A DNA stretch of 54,011 bases from Planctomycetota bacterium. GTDB taxonomy: Bacteria; Planctomycetota; Phycisphaerae; Phycisphaerales; SM1A02. The translations under genes and the position numbers were made by a program. The stretch covers positions 1-54,011 of the forward strand of contig JADFNO010000005.1 of assembly GCA_022563315.1 (NCBI GenBank), read 5' to 3'. Every line of letters begins with the position of its first letter. Position 1 is the stretch's first letter. Below are positions 26,522 through 34,984 of the stretch, one piece after another. Under the pieces are notes generated by a model, which had not been told where the DNA came from, made no database searches, and worked only from the letters and a program-made list of their open reading frames with translations.

Positions 26522-26549
26522 TTGTTGTCGCCGAATATTTTGCTAACCT
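26522..26549 (+). promoter_or_regulatory. Possible promoter of the secretion operon
   Basis: TTGTTG (26522-26527) and TAACCT (26544-26549) with a 16-bp spacer in a locally A+T-rich patch. It would give a leader of about 200 nt before gspF. Match is moderate. Confidence 0.3.
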
Positions 26550-26760
26550 GCCCATGACGGCGGACAACGGCTGCCGGTAACACGCCTTGGGACCACGGGG
26601 TAGGTGCGGGGGTGGCCGGCCGTGCCGTGCCGAGCGGGTCGGAAGCGCATGTTCTGCTGCTGCTTGGGTTTGCGCACATGCGCACCAGGTCGATCAGGCC
26701 AATATGCCTGCAACCGGCCGGCGTTTGGACCCAAGAACCAACAGGCGGACCTACGGCACT

Positions 26761-27945
26761 ATGGCGGCTTTCCAATACATTGCTCGCGATCAGCTTGGGG
26801 TGAAGGTCACCGGCACGCTGACCGTGGTGACCAGACAAGCGGCTCTCATCGAGCTCCAGTCGCGCGACCTTGCGCCGGTGCAGGTGCGCGAAGTCCACGC
26901 CCGGCGTCACTGGCAACGGCGCGTGTCCCCCCGCCACCTGGCGACCGTCTATCGGCAGCTCGCGGACCTGCTGCGCGTCGGCATGCCGTTGCTGCGTGCG
27001 CTGCAATTGCTTGGGCGGGGTAAGTCCAATCCCCGGCTGGCGACCGTCATGACCGCCATTGCCGACGACATCGCTGAGGGCGAGCGACTGGGCGATGCCA
27101 TGGCCAAGCACGAGGATGTCTTTCCTTCGATCCAGGTCGCCATGATCCGGGCCGGTGAGCGCGGCGGATTTCTCGAACAGGTCCTCGCGCGGCTTGGCGC
27201 GTTTCTTGAGAATCAGGCCGACATGCGGTCCAAGGTGCTCGGCAACCTCATCTACCCGGTCGTATTGCTATTCGTCGGTCTGGGTATCGTCATTGCCGCA
27301 CTCGTCTTTTTCGTGCCGAAGTTCAAGGATTTCTACAGCCGCATCGAGTTGCCGCTTCCCACGAAGATCCTCCTCGGCGCGTCCGATGCGCTGACGAACC
27401 ACTGGCTGCTGATCGTCCTTGGATTAGCCGGCGTCGTGGCGGGATGCTGGTGGCTGCGGCGTCAGTCGAGCGTCCAGCTGGCGCTGGCCCGTTGGCAGCT
27501 TCAGATCCCCCGACTCGGGTCGCTGGTTAGCAGTCTGGCGGTGGCCCGGTTCACCCGGATTCTGGGCACGTTGCTGGGCAACGGCGTGCCGATGCTTCAG
27601 GCCATGCAAATCAGCCGCGACGCGGTCGGTCACGTGCTCCTGGCCGAGGCCATCGACCAAGCCCAGGACGCGGTCCGGGCGGGCGAGCCCTTAGCCAAGC
27701 CGCTGGCGGACTGCGGTATGTTCGCAGAGGACGTAGCCGAGATGATCGCGGTGGGGGAGTCCGCCAACAACCTGCCCGAGGTGCTCACGACCATTGCCGA
27801 CACCCTCGAGAAGCGGATCGACCGGATGCTGAGCCTGTTCGTTCGGATGATGGAGCCGATGCTGCTTCTGGGCTTGGCGGGGGTGGTGCTGTTCATTTTC
27901 GTGGCCCTGATCGTGCCCATGCTGCAGCTCAGCGCCACCATTTGA
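26761..27945 (+). CDS. gspF: Type II secretion / type IV pilus inner-membrane protein GspF
   Basis: A 394-residue GspF/PilC platform protein of the inner membrane, which couples the assembly ATPase to pseudopilus growth. Two T2SSF domains are visible, each with the VYRQLADLLRVGMPLLRALQ / ARFTRILGTLLGNGVPMLQA pattern and the AEMIAVGESANNLPEVL element in the second. There are three membrane segments (VVLLFVGLGIVIAALVFFVP, WLLIVLGLAGVVAGCWWL and the C-terminal one). The start is ATG 26761, where MAAFQYIARDQLG, the usual GspF opening, begins. It is the first gene of the operon. The GspE ATPase that normally precedes it is absent. Confidence 0.92.
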   Translation: MAAFQYIARDQLGVKVTGTLTVVTRQAALIELQSRDLAPVQVREVHARRHWQRRVSPRHLATVYRQLADLLRVGMPLLRALQLLGRGKSNPRLATVMTAIADDIAEGERLGDAMAKHEDVFPSIQVAMIRAGERGGFLEQVLARLGAFLENQADMRSKVLGNLIYPVVLLFVGLGIVIAALVFFVPKFKDFYSRIELPLPTKILLGASDALTNHWLLIVLGLAGVVAGCWWLRRQSSVQLALARWQLQIPRLGSLVSSLAVARFTRILGTLLGNGVPMLQAMQISRDAVGHVLLAEAIDQAQDAVRAGEPLAKPLADCGMFAEDVAEMIAVGESANNLPEVLTTIADTLEKRIDRMLSLFVRMMEPMLLLGLAGVVLFIFVALIVPMLQLSATI

Positions 27946-28124
27946 GCCCACCGCAGAAGCATCTTGAGGCGCTCGGGCCGGTACGATTGGTCAGGTGGAG
28001 GGGAGAGAATCAGCCGGCGGCGGCAACGAAGCTGTGGCCGCTGGCGAGCGGTATTGACCCTAGCCGCAAGGTTGGGCCGATTGAAATCAACGGATGGCCA
28101 AGCTGTCGGGAGGACACGAACGTG

Positions 28125-28646
28125 ATGACGACACGACGATACGACAAACACACCAGGCGAGCGTTCACGCTCATCGAGCTGCTGATCGTGATCGCGATTC
28201 TGCTGGCGATCGGCGGTCTGGTGGTGATAAATCTGATTCCGCGCGGCGAGCAGGCCAAGGCCGACCTTCAGCTCGTCCAGTTCGATCTCATTGATGGCGC
28301 GATGAAACAGTTCCGCCTCGACCTGAATCGCTGGCCGACTGAGGAAGAGGGGTTGGCGGTCCTGTGGAATCGCGAACAGCTTGAAGATGAGGAAGACTTC
28401 GAGCGGTGGCGAGGGGCCTACCTGGAGAATGCCATCGTCGACGACAGTTGGGGCAGCGAGTTGATCTACCGCTATCCCGGCGAAATCCGCGGTGAGTCGT
28501 TTTACGACCTCATCTCGATCGGACCCGACAAGGAAGAGGACACCGACGACGACATCACCAACCACGATCGGCTGCGGGACGTGGAAGGCGAGATTGCTGA
28601 GGAGTTCGAGGACTTCACCCCTGCCGGCACCGACGACGGGTCGTGA
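28125..28646 (+). CDS. gspG: Major pseudopilin GspG-like
   Basis: A 173-residue type II pseudopilin. The prepilin signature RAFTLIELLIVIAILLAIGG follows a short basic leader (TTRRYDKHTRR), with cleavage expected before the Phe and Glu at mature position 5. The globular part has the GspG landmarks: MKQFRLDLNRWPTEEEGL, DDSWGSELIYRYPG and a terminal acidic loop (GPDKEEDTDDD) that corresponds to the Ca2+-binding site. An acidic C-terminal tail extends it beyond the usual roughly 145. The ATG at 28125 is preceded by GGGAGG about 11 bp upstream. GTG 28122 is also possible. Confidence 0.88.
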   Translation: MTTRRYDKHTRRAFTLIELLIVIAILLAIGGLVVINLIPRGEQAKADLQLVQFDLIDGAMKQFRLDLNRWPTEEEGLAVLWNREQLEDEEDFERWRGAYLENAIVDDSWGSELIYRYPGEIRGESFYDLISIGPDKEEDTDDDITNHDRLRDVEGEIAEEFEDFTPAGTDDGS

Positions 28647-28652
28647 CCGGCG

Positions 28653-29462
28653 ATGCCTCGCCGCGGACTGACGCTCCTGGAGCTGCTGATTGCGATCGGC
28701 TTAGTGGTCGCCCTCGGCGCGTTGGTGTTCCCCACCATGATGGGACGCCAGCGCCAGCGCACCTTCGATTCAACGATCCAGATCATCCGCGACCAGTTGC
28801 TCCTCGCCCGAGCGCATGCCCAGGCCACCGGCGTACCGGTGGAGGTGATGTATTACAGTGAGGCCCCTCACGTCGAGGCGCGGATGTTCCGACCCGAGCG
28901 CGCCGCCTCGCGCTTCGCCGACGCCGACGGCTCAGCGGCAATGCTCGATTTCCCCGAGGAGCCGGACGAAGAACTGCTGATTCCCGAAGGATGGGCCTAT
29001 CGGCATCTGGCCGAGGGTGTCCAAATCACCAGGACGCCGCCGCAGGAACTTCAAGACGGTGACGACAATCTGTTCGGCTCATTCGACGACGACTTGGGCG
29101 CCTATTTCGATGACGCATCGGCATCACTGGTTCTGGAGCTGCCGCCTTCCACCATCCGCCTGGCGGTTTTTCTACCGGACGGATCGGCGCTTCTTGGCGA
29201 GGGGGTCTGGGTCATCGATGACGATGGCCGGGCACGAAGGATCGAAGTGAATCCTTGGACGGGTCTACCCATCTTCGACGCGACCGCGGTGAACCGTGGC
29301 GCCGTTGAGGTCGCCGATGATGCGGAGGCGGATGACGAGTTCGAGGAGTTTGAGCGCGACGAACAGCGCGATGATGAGGGGGTCGATTCGGAGGATGCCG
29401 AATCCATGTCGGGCGAGGACGACCGCGCCGCTGACCCGGATGAGGAGCCGGGCGAGCGGTGA
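28653..29462 (+). CDS. Prepilin-like minor pseudopilin, GspH type
   Basis: A 269-residue protein with the type IV prepilin N terminus RRGLTLLELLIAIGLVVALG, starting six bases after gspG. The next part (TFDSTIQIIRDQLLLARAHAQATGVPVEV) fits the GspH-type helix and first strands. It then carries long acidic segments and ends in a strikingly Asp/Glu-rich tail of about 50 residues (positions 220-269). It is longer than the usual roughly 170-190 residues because of these additions. GspH assignment rests on gene order and the strand pattern. It ends in a GTGA overlap with the next gene. Confidence 0.75.
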   Translation: MPRRGLTLLELLIAIGLVVALGALVFPTMMGRQRQRTFDSTIQIIRDQLLLARAHAQATGVPVEVMYYSEAPHVEARMFRPERAASRFADADGSAAMLDFPEEPDEELLIPEGWAYRHLAEGVQITRTPPQELQDGDDNLFGSFDDDLGAYFDDASASLVLELPPSTIRLAVFLPDGSALLGEGVWVIDDDGRARRIEVNPWTGLPIFDATAVNRGAVEVADDAEADDEFEEFERDEQRDDEGVDSEDAESMSGEDDRAADPDEEPGER

Positions 29463-29974
29463 TCGCGATCGGCGCCATTCCGAGACCGCCCAAGCGCCGC
29501 GGTGCGTTGTTGCTGGAGGTGCTGCTGTCGATCGCGCTCTTCGCAGGAGCGTCGGCGTTCGCCCTCGGCGCGGCTAGGAGCGTCTTTGACGCGCTTGATC
29601 GGACCAAGCGCCAACAGGAGGCGGTGGACATCGCGCGGTCGAAGATGGCGGAACTGGAAGCGGGATTCATCACAGTGCGCGACTTGCGCTCGGAATGGAC
29701 CGGCGAGATCGGGTCCTACGAGCCGGACCTCGACTTCGACGCGCCGGGCAACGGGCTTCGGTGGATGATCGAGGTTCAGACCTTCCCCAGCGAGTTTGCG
29801 GGACTGAATCTCGTCGAGCTGACTGTCACGGAACTGACGGGCCAGACGAGCGACGATGGTGGTTTCGTGCCGATGAGCTTCACGCTCCGTCAACTCATGC
29901 CGCCGCGCGAGGCCAAGGTCGAGGCGTATCAAGAGGACGAATTGCTCGAGGGTTTGCCGGAGGGTGAGCCGTGA
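29459..29974 (+). CDS. Prepilin-like minor pseudopilin, GspI type
   Basis: A 171-residue protein with a prepilin-like N terminus, RRGALLLEVLLSIALFAGAS (Glu at the conserved fifth mature position, Ala in place of Phe before LLLE), then ARSKMAELEAGF, a classic GspI element. The start is GTG 29459, overlapping the previous stop. Position between H- and J-type genes supports the I assignment. An acidic tail (EDELLEGLPEGEP) ends the protein. It should form the pseudopilus tip with the J and K proteins. Confidence 0.78.
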   Translation: MIAIGAIPRPPKRRGALLLEVLLSIALFAGASAFALGAARSVFDALDRTKRQQEAVDIARSKMAELEAGFITVRDLRSEWTGEIGSYEPDLDFDAPGNGLRWMIEVQTFPSEFAGLNLVELTVTELTGQTSDDGGFVPMSFTLRQLMPPREAKVEAYQEDELLEGLPEGEP

Positions 29975-30795
29975 GCCGACCGCCGATCAACCGGGTTCGT
30001 CGCGGCTTTACGCTGCTGGAGGTGTTGATCGCCATCGGGTTGGTGCTGGCATTGCTGGGGTCGATGTTCACCTTCATGTTCGACCTGCTCTCGTCACGGG
30101 ATCGAGCCCTTCGGTACAGCGCCAAGCAGCTCGCCGCGACGACGCTCATCGAGCGCGTCGAAGCGGACTTGATGACGTGTGTGGTCGGTGACGCCGATTC
30201 GGGTTCCGGCGTCGAGGGTGATACCCAACGCCTGCGCATCCTGACCCGCTCCGTGGCGGCGAGTCTTGCGGAGCGCGGCGTAGGCGATCCGGCTGTCTTC
30301 GGCGATCTGCAACTGACCGAATACAGATTCGACGAGTCCCGACGGCAGATCATGGCCTCGCGCCGGTTTATGCAGACCAACAACACGACCGACCGCACAT
30401 CCGATTTCCCGGTGGGCGGGTCCGTGTACAAGGTGCGTTTCCGGTTCCACGACGGCACGAGCTGGCGCGATACGTTTGACAGCCGGTCGTATGGCCGGTT
30501 GCCGCTGGCCGTGGAGATCGCGGTGTGGTTCGAGCCTTGGCCGGGCGAAGACCCGGACCCGATTCCGTCCCAAGACGAGCCCGATCGTCTGACGTTCGAT
30601 GCCACAGACACGTTCGACGAGCGCGCCTTCGCCGAGCAGAGCGACCTGGAGTTCTACCGCGAGCCGAGGCCCGACCGCATTCGGGTGATTGTGATTCCCG
30701 ATGCCTCGACCGGCGATGACGCGGTGGGGGACGTTGCGATGTCGGGCGATGTTGATTTCGCTACAAGTGCGGCCCCGTCGGAGGCTGGATCATGA
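29971..30795 (+). CDS. Prepilin-like minor pseudopilin, GspJ type
   Basis: A 274-residue protein with the signature RRGFTLLEVLIAIGLVLALLG and GspJ-like spacing, followed by a large, acidic globular domain containing EYRFDESRRQIMASRRFM and VYKVRFRFHDG strands. The start is GTG 29971, in a GTGA overlap with the I-type gene. It ends in an ATGA overlap with the K-type gene. Tip-complex role is inferred from family and order. Confidence 0.8.
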   Translation: MSRPPINRVRRGFTLLEVLIAIGLVLALLGSMFTFMFDLLSSRDRALRYSAKQLAATTLIERVEADLMTCVVGDADSGSGVEGDTQRLRILTRSVAASLAERGVGDPAVFGDLQLTEYRFDESRRQIMASRRFMQTNNTTDRTSDFPVGGSVYKVRFRFHDGTSWRDTFDSRSYGRLPLAVEIAVWFEPWPGEDPDPIPSQDEPDRLTFDATDTFDERAFAEQSDLEFYREPRPDRIRVIVIPDASTGDDAVGDVAMSGDVDFATSAAPSEAGS

Positions 30796-32339
30796 CCGCA
30801 CTGCGATGCAACGACGATCGTGGCTTCACGCTCATCGCCGTGCTGGTGATAATGGGTAGTGCCCTGCTGGTGGGTACGAGCTTGCTGTTCATGGCGCAGT
30901 CCCAAGCGGCCGGGAGCGCCGGCGCCGCCGATGCCGCTCAATCCCGAGCCCTCGCCTGGTCGGGAATCCGGGCCGTGATGAGCACCCTCGACGGCCAGCG
31001 TCAACGAATACTCGACGGCGAGGTCCCCGCCGTTGCAGACGAATACGTGGTGTACGAAACAGACACCCGGCTCGGCGTTGTCCGCCTGTTGCCGGTGGGT
31101 CCAGGCGGCGAGCGTTCCGTACCCGAGGCGGGGAAGCTCGATCTGAACACGGTGGACGCCGAGATGCTTGCGCAGACCGAGTTGATTGACCCCGACTTGG
31201 CGGAGGCGGTGATCGAGTTTCGCGACCGTCGGCTGGGTCGGCCCTTTCAGTCCGTGGCGGAACTGCTGTGGGTGGAGGGCATCACGCCCGAACTTCTGTA
31301 CGGGCCGATCGACGAACTGACCGTGATGGATGAGGCATCGGGCGAATTCGTCCAAGATTCAGTCTCGAGTAGCGCCTTTGACGATGTGCCGCGCGGCCTG
31401 GCTGATATCGTAACCGTCTACAGCTTCGAGCCCGCCCTTCAACGCAACGGCCGCCTGCGGATCAATCTCAACACCGAATGGTCCGAAGAGCTTGGCCGCC
31501 GCGTCGAGGAGCGCTTCGGGCGTGAGGTTCGAGACGTCCTGCGCCGCATCATGGTTGAGGAGGGTAGAACCTTCGACAGCGAGGCGGTGCTGTTTGACGT
31601 GCTTCGCTTCTACAATGTTGATCCGGACGACTGGGGAGAGATCGTCGACACATTTACCGCCGAGTCCGGCGAGTTTCATTTCGGGCGCCTCGACATCAAC
31701 ACCGCCCCGTATGAGGCGCTGGTAGCCCTGCCCGGCCTCGGGCCCGATGAGGCGGCGGCGATCGTGCAGATGCGAGACGGCTTGTCAGCCGACGACCGGG
31801 CCACGATCGTCTGGCCGGCCATTGAAGGGATCGTGCAGCCGGAGGCGTATGACGAGCTGGCCGGTCGAATCACGACTCGGTGCTGGACGTATCGGCTACG
31901 GCTGGCGGCGGGGGAGCTCGATCCCGATGACCCAAGCGGTCCGCTGACAAACCGGGTGATCTACGAAGTGGTGATCGATCTGTCCGCGCCGCGGCCGAGG
32001 GTCGCCTATCTTCGCGATATCACCTTGCTTCAGACCACAGCCATGCTCGCGGCAGGCGCCGCTGTGGACCGGTTCGATGATCGTTGGGATGACGAGCAAC
32101 CCTTCGCGGACGAGGTGGTAACGCTCGACGGAGACGGCTCAGAGGCCGGCGAGTTGGAATCGCTCAGTGATGCGAGCGAACCGGGCTTCGGCGCTGACCT
32201 TACGGATGCCGACATGCCGCCGGCGCCGGGCGGCGTGGCTGGCGCTCGGCGGAACAGGCGGTTGAGCCCCATGGCGGCCAGGTCACAGTCCGCGGCGAGT
32301 GGCCGCAAGCGGATCGGTCGATGGATCAGCGGAGACTAA
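30792..32339 (+). CDS. gspK: GspK-like tip protein
   Basis: A 515-residue protein with a prepilin-like start (DDRGFTLIAVLVIMGSALLV, lacking the position-5 Glu, as in GspK) and then a long alpha-helical body. It has two helix-hairpin-helix style blocks typical of GspK: GKLDLNTVDAEMLAQTELID and, later, GRLDINTAPYEALVALPGLG. The latter is followed by EAAAIVQMRDG. It is about 200 residues longer than Escherichia coli GspK, with an acidic, Pro/Gly-rich, poorly conserved C-terminal 120 residues. It caps the pseudopilus and completes the J-K-I tip. Confidence 0.82.
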   Translation: MTALRCNDDRGFTLIAVLVIMGSALLVGTSLLFMAQSQAAGSAGAADAAQSRALAWSGIRAVMSTLDGQRQRILDGEVPAVADEYVVYETDTRLGVVRLLPVGPGGERSVPEAGKLDLNTVDAEMLAQTELIDPDLAEAVIEFRDRRLGRPFQSVAELLWVEGITPELLYGPIDELTVMDEASGEFVQDSVSSSAFDDVPRGLADIVTVYSFEPALQRNGRLRINLNTEWSEELGRRVEERFGREVRDVLRRIMVEEGRTFDSEAVLFDVLRFYNVDPDDWGEIVDTFTAESGEFHFGRLDINTAPYEALVALPGLGPDEAAAIVQMRDGLSADDRATIVWPAIEGIVQPEAYDELAGRITTRCWTYRLRLAAGELDPDDPSGPLTNRVIYEVVIDLSAPRPRVAYLRDITLLQTTAMLAAGAAVDRFDDRWDDEQPFADEVVTLDGDGSEAGELESLSDASEPGFGADLTDADMPPAPGGVAGARRNRRLSPMAARSQSAASGRKRIGRWISGD

Positions 32340-32416
32340 TCTGGCTTCGCATCGAGCTCGTCGCTCGTTGGAAGCGCCCGAACGGGACTGACGACGTCAG
32401 TGGATAAGGAACGACG

Positions 32417-33994
32417 ATGCCCGCACGGAACGTGATCGCGATCGACATCGGCCGACGCCGGCTTCGCGCGCTCTTGGCAGCGCGGGGTCGCAGCAAGTTG
32501 GTCGTCAAGCGCGTGCTCGTTGAACCGGTCCCCGAGAGTCTGGACACTCAGGACGCGCAAGCCGTGGGCGCTTGGGTCGGGCAATGCCTGCGCGAGGCCG
32601 GATTTCCCAAGGCAAAGGCTACGATTGCGATCTCGCGCGAACGGGTCGGTCTGAAGCGAATCACGTTGCCGACCGTTGACGACGACGAACTGCCCCCGAT
32701 GACTCGGTTGGCGCTGGGGCGCGATCTTCCCTTTGACGCCGATACGGCTGTGATCGACTTCGTCACCTTGGAGCGCGACGAGACGAGCACGACGGTGCTG
32801 GCCGTGGCCATTCCTGGGACCGTCCTGGCGTTCGAGAAAGAGATTGCCGCGGCGGCGGGCCTGGGCATCGAGCGAATCTCGTTGCGCAGCATGGGGTCGG
32901 CGGCGCTGTTGGGCAGTCTCAACGCCCCGCCCGGTGACGGCGCGCTCGCGGTGGACATCACCGGTGAGGGCGTGGAGTTCACCGTGGTGCTGGATGGGAT
33001 GATTCGCTTCGCCCGCGCGGCGGACCTCCCCCCGCTTGGCGACGACACCGGCACCGCCAATGCGGTGGTGACCGAGACCAGGCGAACGTGGATGAGCTAT
33101 CGCATCGTCGAGGACTCCAACGACGTGCACAGCGCCGTCGTCATCGGCGACCGCGAGATCTGTCGCCACGCCGCAGGTCCCATCGGTGAGATGCTCAACG
33201 TTCGAACCGAGGTCCTTGCCGAGCATCCGCTCATCAAGCGCAATCAACAGGATATGGACGGCGTGTGGCCGTTGGCGGGATTGCTGCTCGAGCCTACACT
33301 CGGCGTCCAGTCGATCGACTTCACGAAGCCGCGCAAAGCGCCGGACCTCGCCGCCCGCAAACGCCAGCGCGTCCTTGCGGTGGCGGGGGTGCTGTTCATC
33401 GGGACCTTCGCGGCATGGACCATCGGCAGCACTCGGCTCCAGACCCTTGAACGCTTGGAGGCGACGCTCGCAGAACAGTGCCGAGATATGCTTCCCCAGC
33501 GGCAGCGATTCAAACGCGACGAGTTGAAGCTTCAGCACCTCAGGCTTTGGCAGGAGGCACACGTTGATTGGCTCGACCACCTCGTTCATCTCGGTGCGGT
33601 CGCGCCATCGTCCGATCAACTCGTGCTCGATTCCTGGACAGGAATGCTGGACTTTCGCGGCGTCACCTACGACCAAGGCAAGAAGACGAAGAAGCCGCGG
33701 TGGTACACACCGATGCCGATCAAGATTGTCCTCGATGGCGAGGCGAACAATCGGATGACCGCCGATGCCTTTCGTGACGCGCTGGTGCGAGGCAAGCTGT
33801 ACATACTCAACTCGGCCGGGCCGGACACCGCCGGCGGCCGACGCCTGCCGTACAAGTTCAACTATCGGCTCGCCGGCGCTGCCAACACCCCGCCGATCAA
33901 GAAGAACCCGCCCCGTTCCAACCAAGCCTCGGCCACGCCCGCGCCGGTGGGTGAGGTTGTTGCGCACAACGTAGATGGAGGGCAGGATTCGTGA
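32417..33994 (+). CDS. PilM/GspL-like cytoplasmic-membrane protein with PilN-like domain
   Basis: A 525-residue protein. Residues 1-310 form an actin-like PilM/GspL domain (starting NVIAIDIGRRRLRALLA, then LGRDLPFDADTAVIDFVTLE and GDGALAVDITGEGVEFTVV). Then come a single membrane helix (RVLAVAGVLFIGTFAAWTIG) and a periplasmic PilN-like coiled coil (QTLERLEATLAEQCRDMLPQ). It is in effect PilM and PilN in one chain, the same architecture as GspL, which ties the ATPase to the periplasmic machinery. The ATG at 32417 has AAGGA at normal spacing. It overlaps the next gene as GTGA. Confidence 0.78.
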   Translation: MPARNVIAIDIGRRRLRALLAARGRSKLVVKRVLVEPVPESLDTQDAQAVGAWVGQCLREAGFPKAKATIAISRERVGLKRITLPTVDDDELPPMTRLALGRDLPFDADTAVIDFVTLERDETSTTVLAVAIPGTVLAFEKEIAAAAGLGIERISLRSMGSAALLGSLNAPPGDGALAVDITGEGVEFTVVLDGMIRFARAADLPPLGDDTGTANAVVTETRRTWMSYRIVEDSNDVHSAVVIGDREICRHAAGPIGEMLNVRTEVLAEHPLIKRNQQDMDGVWPLAGLLLEPTLGVQSIDFTKPRKAPDLAARKRQRVLAVAGVLFIGTFAAWTIGSTRLQTLERLEATLAEQCRDMLPQRQRFKRDELKLQHLRLWQEAHVDWLDHLVHLGAVAPSSDQLVLDSWTGMLDFRGVTYDQGKKTKKPRWYTPMPIKIVLDGEANNRMTADAFRDALVRGKLYILNSAGPDTAGGRRLPYKFNYRLAGAANTPPIKKNPPRSNQASATPAPVGEVVAHNVDGGQDS

Positions 33995-34935
33995 ACGGCT
34001 GGCGCCGCATCGTTCTGTTCGTTGGCGTGCTCGCCCTCCTGGGCGGGCTGGGCTACTTCGCTGCACAGAACCTCTATTTCCAAGACAAAGCGCTTCTCGT
34101 GAAAAAGATCGACAGCTACCGCAATTATCTCAAGGGCGCCAAGGCGGAGAGCCGCCGTCGTCGAGAACTCGACGCAGACTTCCAGGAGATCGTGAACCGC
34201 ACGCTCGGGGCTGATCTAGAAACCGTCGATCACCAGCTTCGCACCCGGCTCAACCGCATCGGCGAGGAACTGGGGATTTCCGGCCTCAGCGTCGGGACCG
34301 GACAGGCCCGTAAGCTTCAGTCCCCTGCTCGCAGCGAGTTCGGACGCCGAACGAATCGGGCGCTTCGAGATGAGATCGATTTCGTCGAGCTGGAAGGTTG
34401 GATCTCCGGCGAGGCGACCTTCGAGGCCGCACTTCGCCTGGTTCACCGCATCGACGCTGAGCCCTGGCTGAAGCATCTGGATCAGGTTCGCCTGCAGCCC
34501 AAAGACAACGGGGACCGCTTTGGGGTTATGGTTCGGCTGACGACACTGTTCCTGCCCAAACAAGTGCCGAGCGAGCCGATGCTGGCCGCCTATGACGCAA
34601 GCGCCTTTGACCCATATTTAGCCCTGACCCGCAGCAACCTCTTTCGTGTGCCGCCCCAGGGGGAAACTTCCGGGCCGCCGACACCCGCCGCCGTGGTCGC
34701 CACCGCACAGGACCAATGGACGCTGACCGGCGTGGCCTCGGGGCCTGATGGTCGTGAGGTTTGGCTGCTCAATCTACAAACAGGTGAATCCCGAAGGCTC
34801 GCTGTCGGTGAAACCTTGCGGGACCTGGTGCTCGTGGGGGCCGTCGGTGAGACGGCTGAGTTTCGCCGCGACCAGCAGCGATTCACGGTTTCGGTCGGGC
34901 AGCGGTTGAGCCAACGATCCCCCATCCAGCCCTGA
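33991..34935 (+). CDS. GspM/PilO-like protein
   Basis: A 314-residue bitopic membrane protein. A short cytoplasmic N terminus is followed by one membrane helix (RIVLFVGVLALLGGLGYFAA), a coiled coil (KKIDSYRNYLKGAKAESRRRRELDADFQEI), and then two ferredoxin-like halves (about residues 75-190 and 210-314). That order is that of PilO/GspM. The C-terminal half (WTLTGVASGPDGREVWLLNL) resembles the PilP/GspC homology region, so it may stand in for the missing GspC. That last point is a suggestion. Start GTG 33991 overlaps the previous stop. Confidence 0.68.
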   Translation: MNGWRRIVLFVGVLALLGGLGYFAAQNLYFQDKALLVKKIDSYRNYLKGAKAESRRRRELDADFQEIVNRTLGADLETVDHQLRTRLNRIGEELGISGLSVGTGQARKLQSPARSEFGRRTNRALRDEIDFVELEGWISGEATFEAALRLVHRIDAEPWLKHLDQVRLQPKDNGDRFGVMVRLTTLFLPKQVPSEPMLAAYDASAFDPYLALTRSNLFRVPPQGETSGPPTPAAVVATAQDQWTLTGVASGPDGREVWLLNLQTGESRRLAVGETLRDLVLVGAVGETAEFRRDQQRFTVSVGQRLSQRSPIQP

Positions 34936-34984
34936 GTCCCCTTCGTTTCAGACACACCTCCTGCTTTTCCTGGAGTAATGGAGA

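Larger units (their letters stand above)
26191..26760. other. 570-bp stretch before the secretion operon, no recognised gene
   Basis: Neither strand shows a convincing protein. It contains a perfect palindrome (26281-26294) and a promoter-like pair (26522-26549). The 170 bp before gspF are open in the gspF frame but code for low-complexity Arg/Cys-rich sequence with no homology, so I treat them as leader. Confidence 0.5.

Noticed and set aside
32336-34066. 576-codon minus-strand frame opposite the PilM/GspL-like gene
   Set aside because: Shadow frame in G+C-rich DNA. The plus-strand gene has clear domains and overlaps properly with its neighbours.
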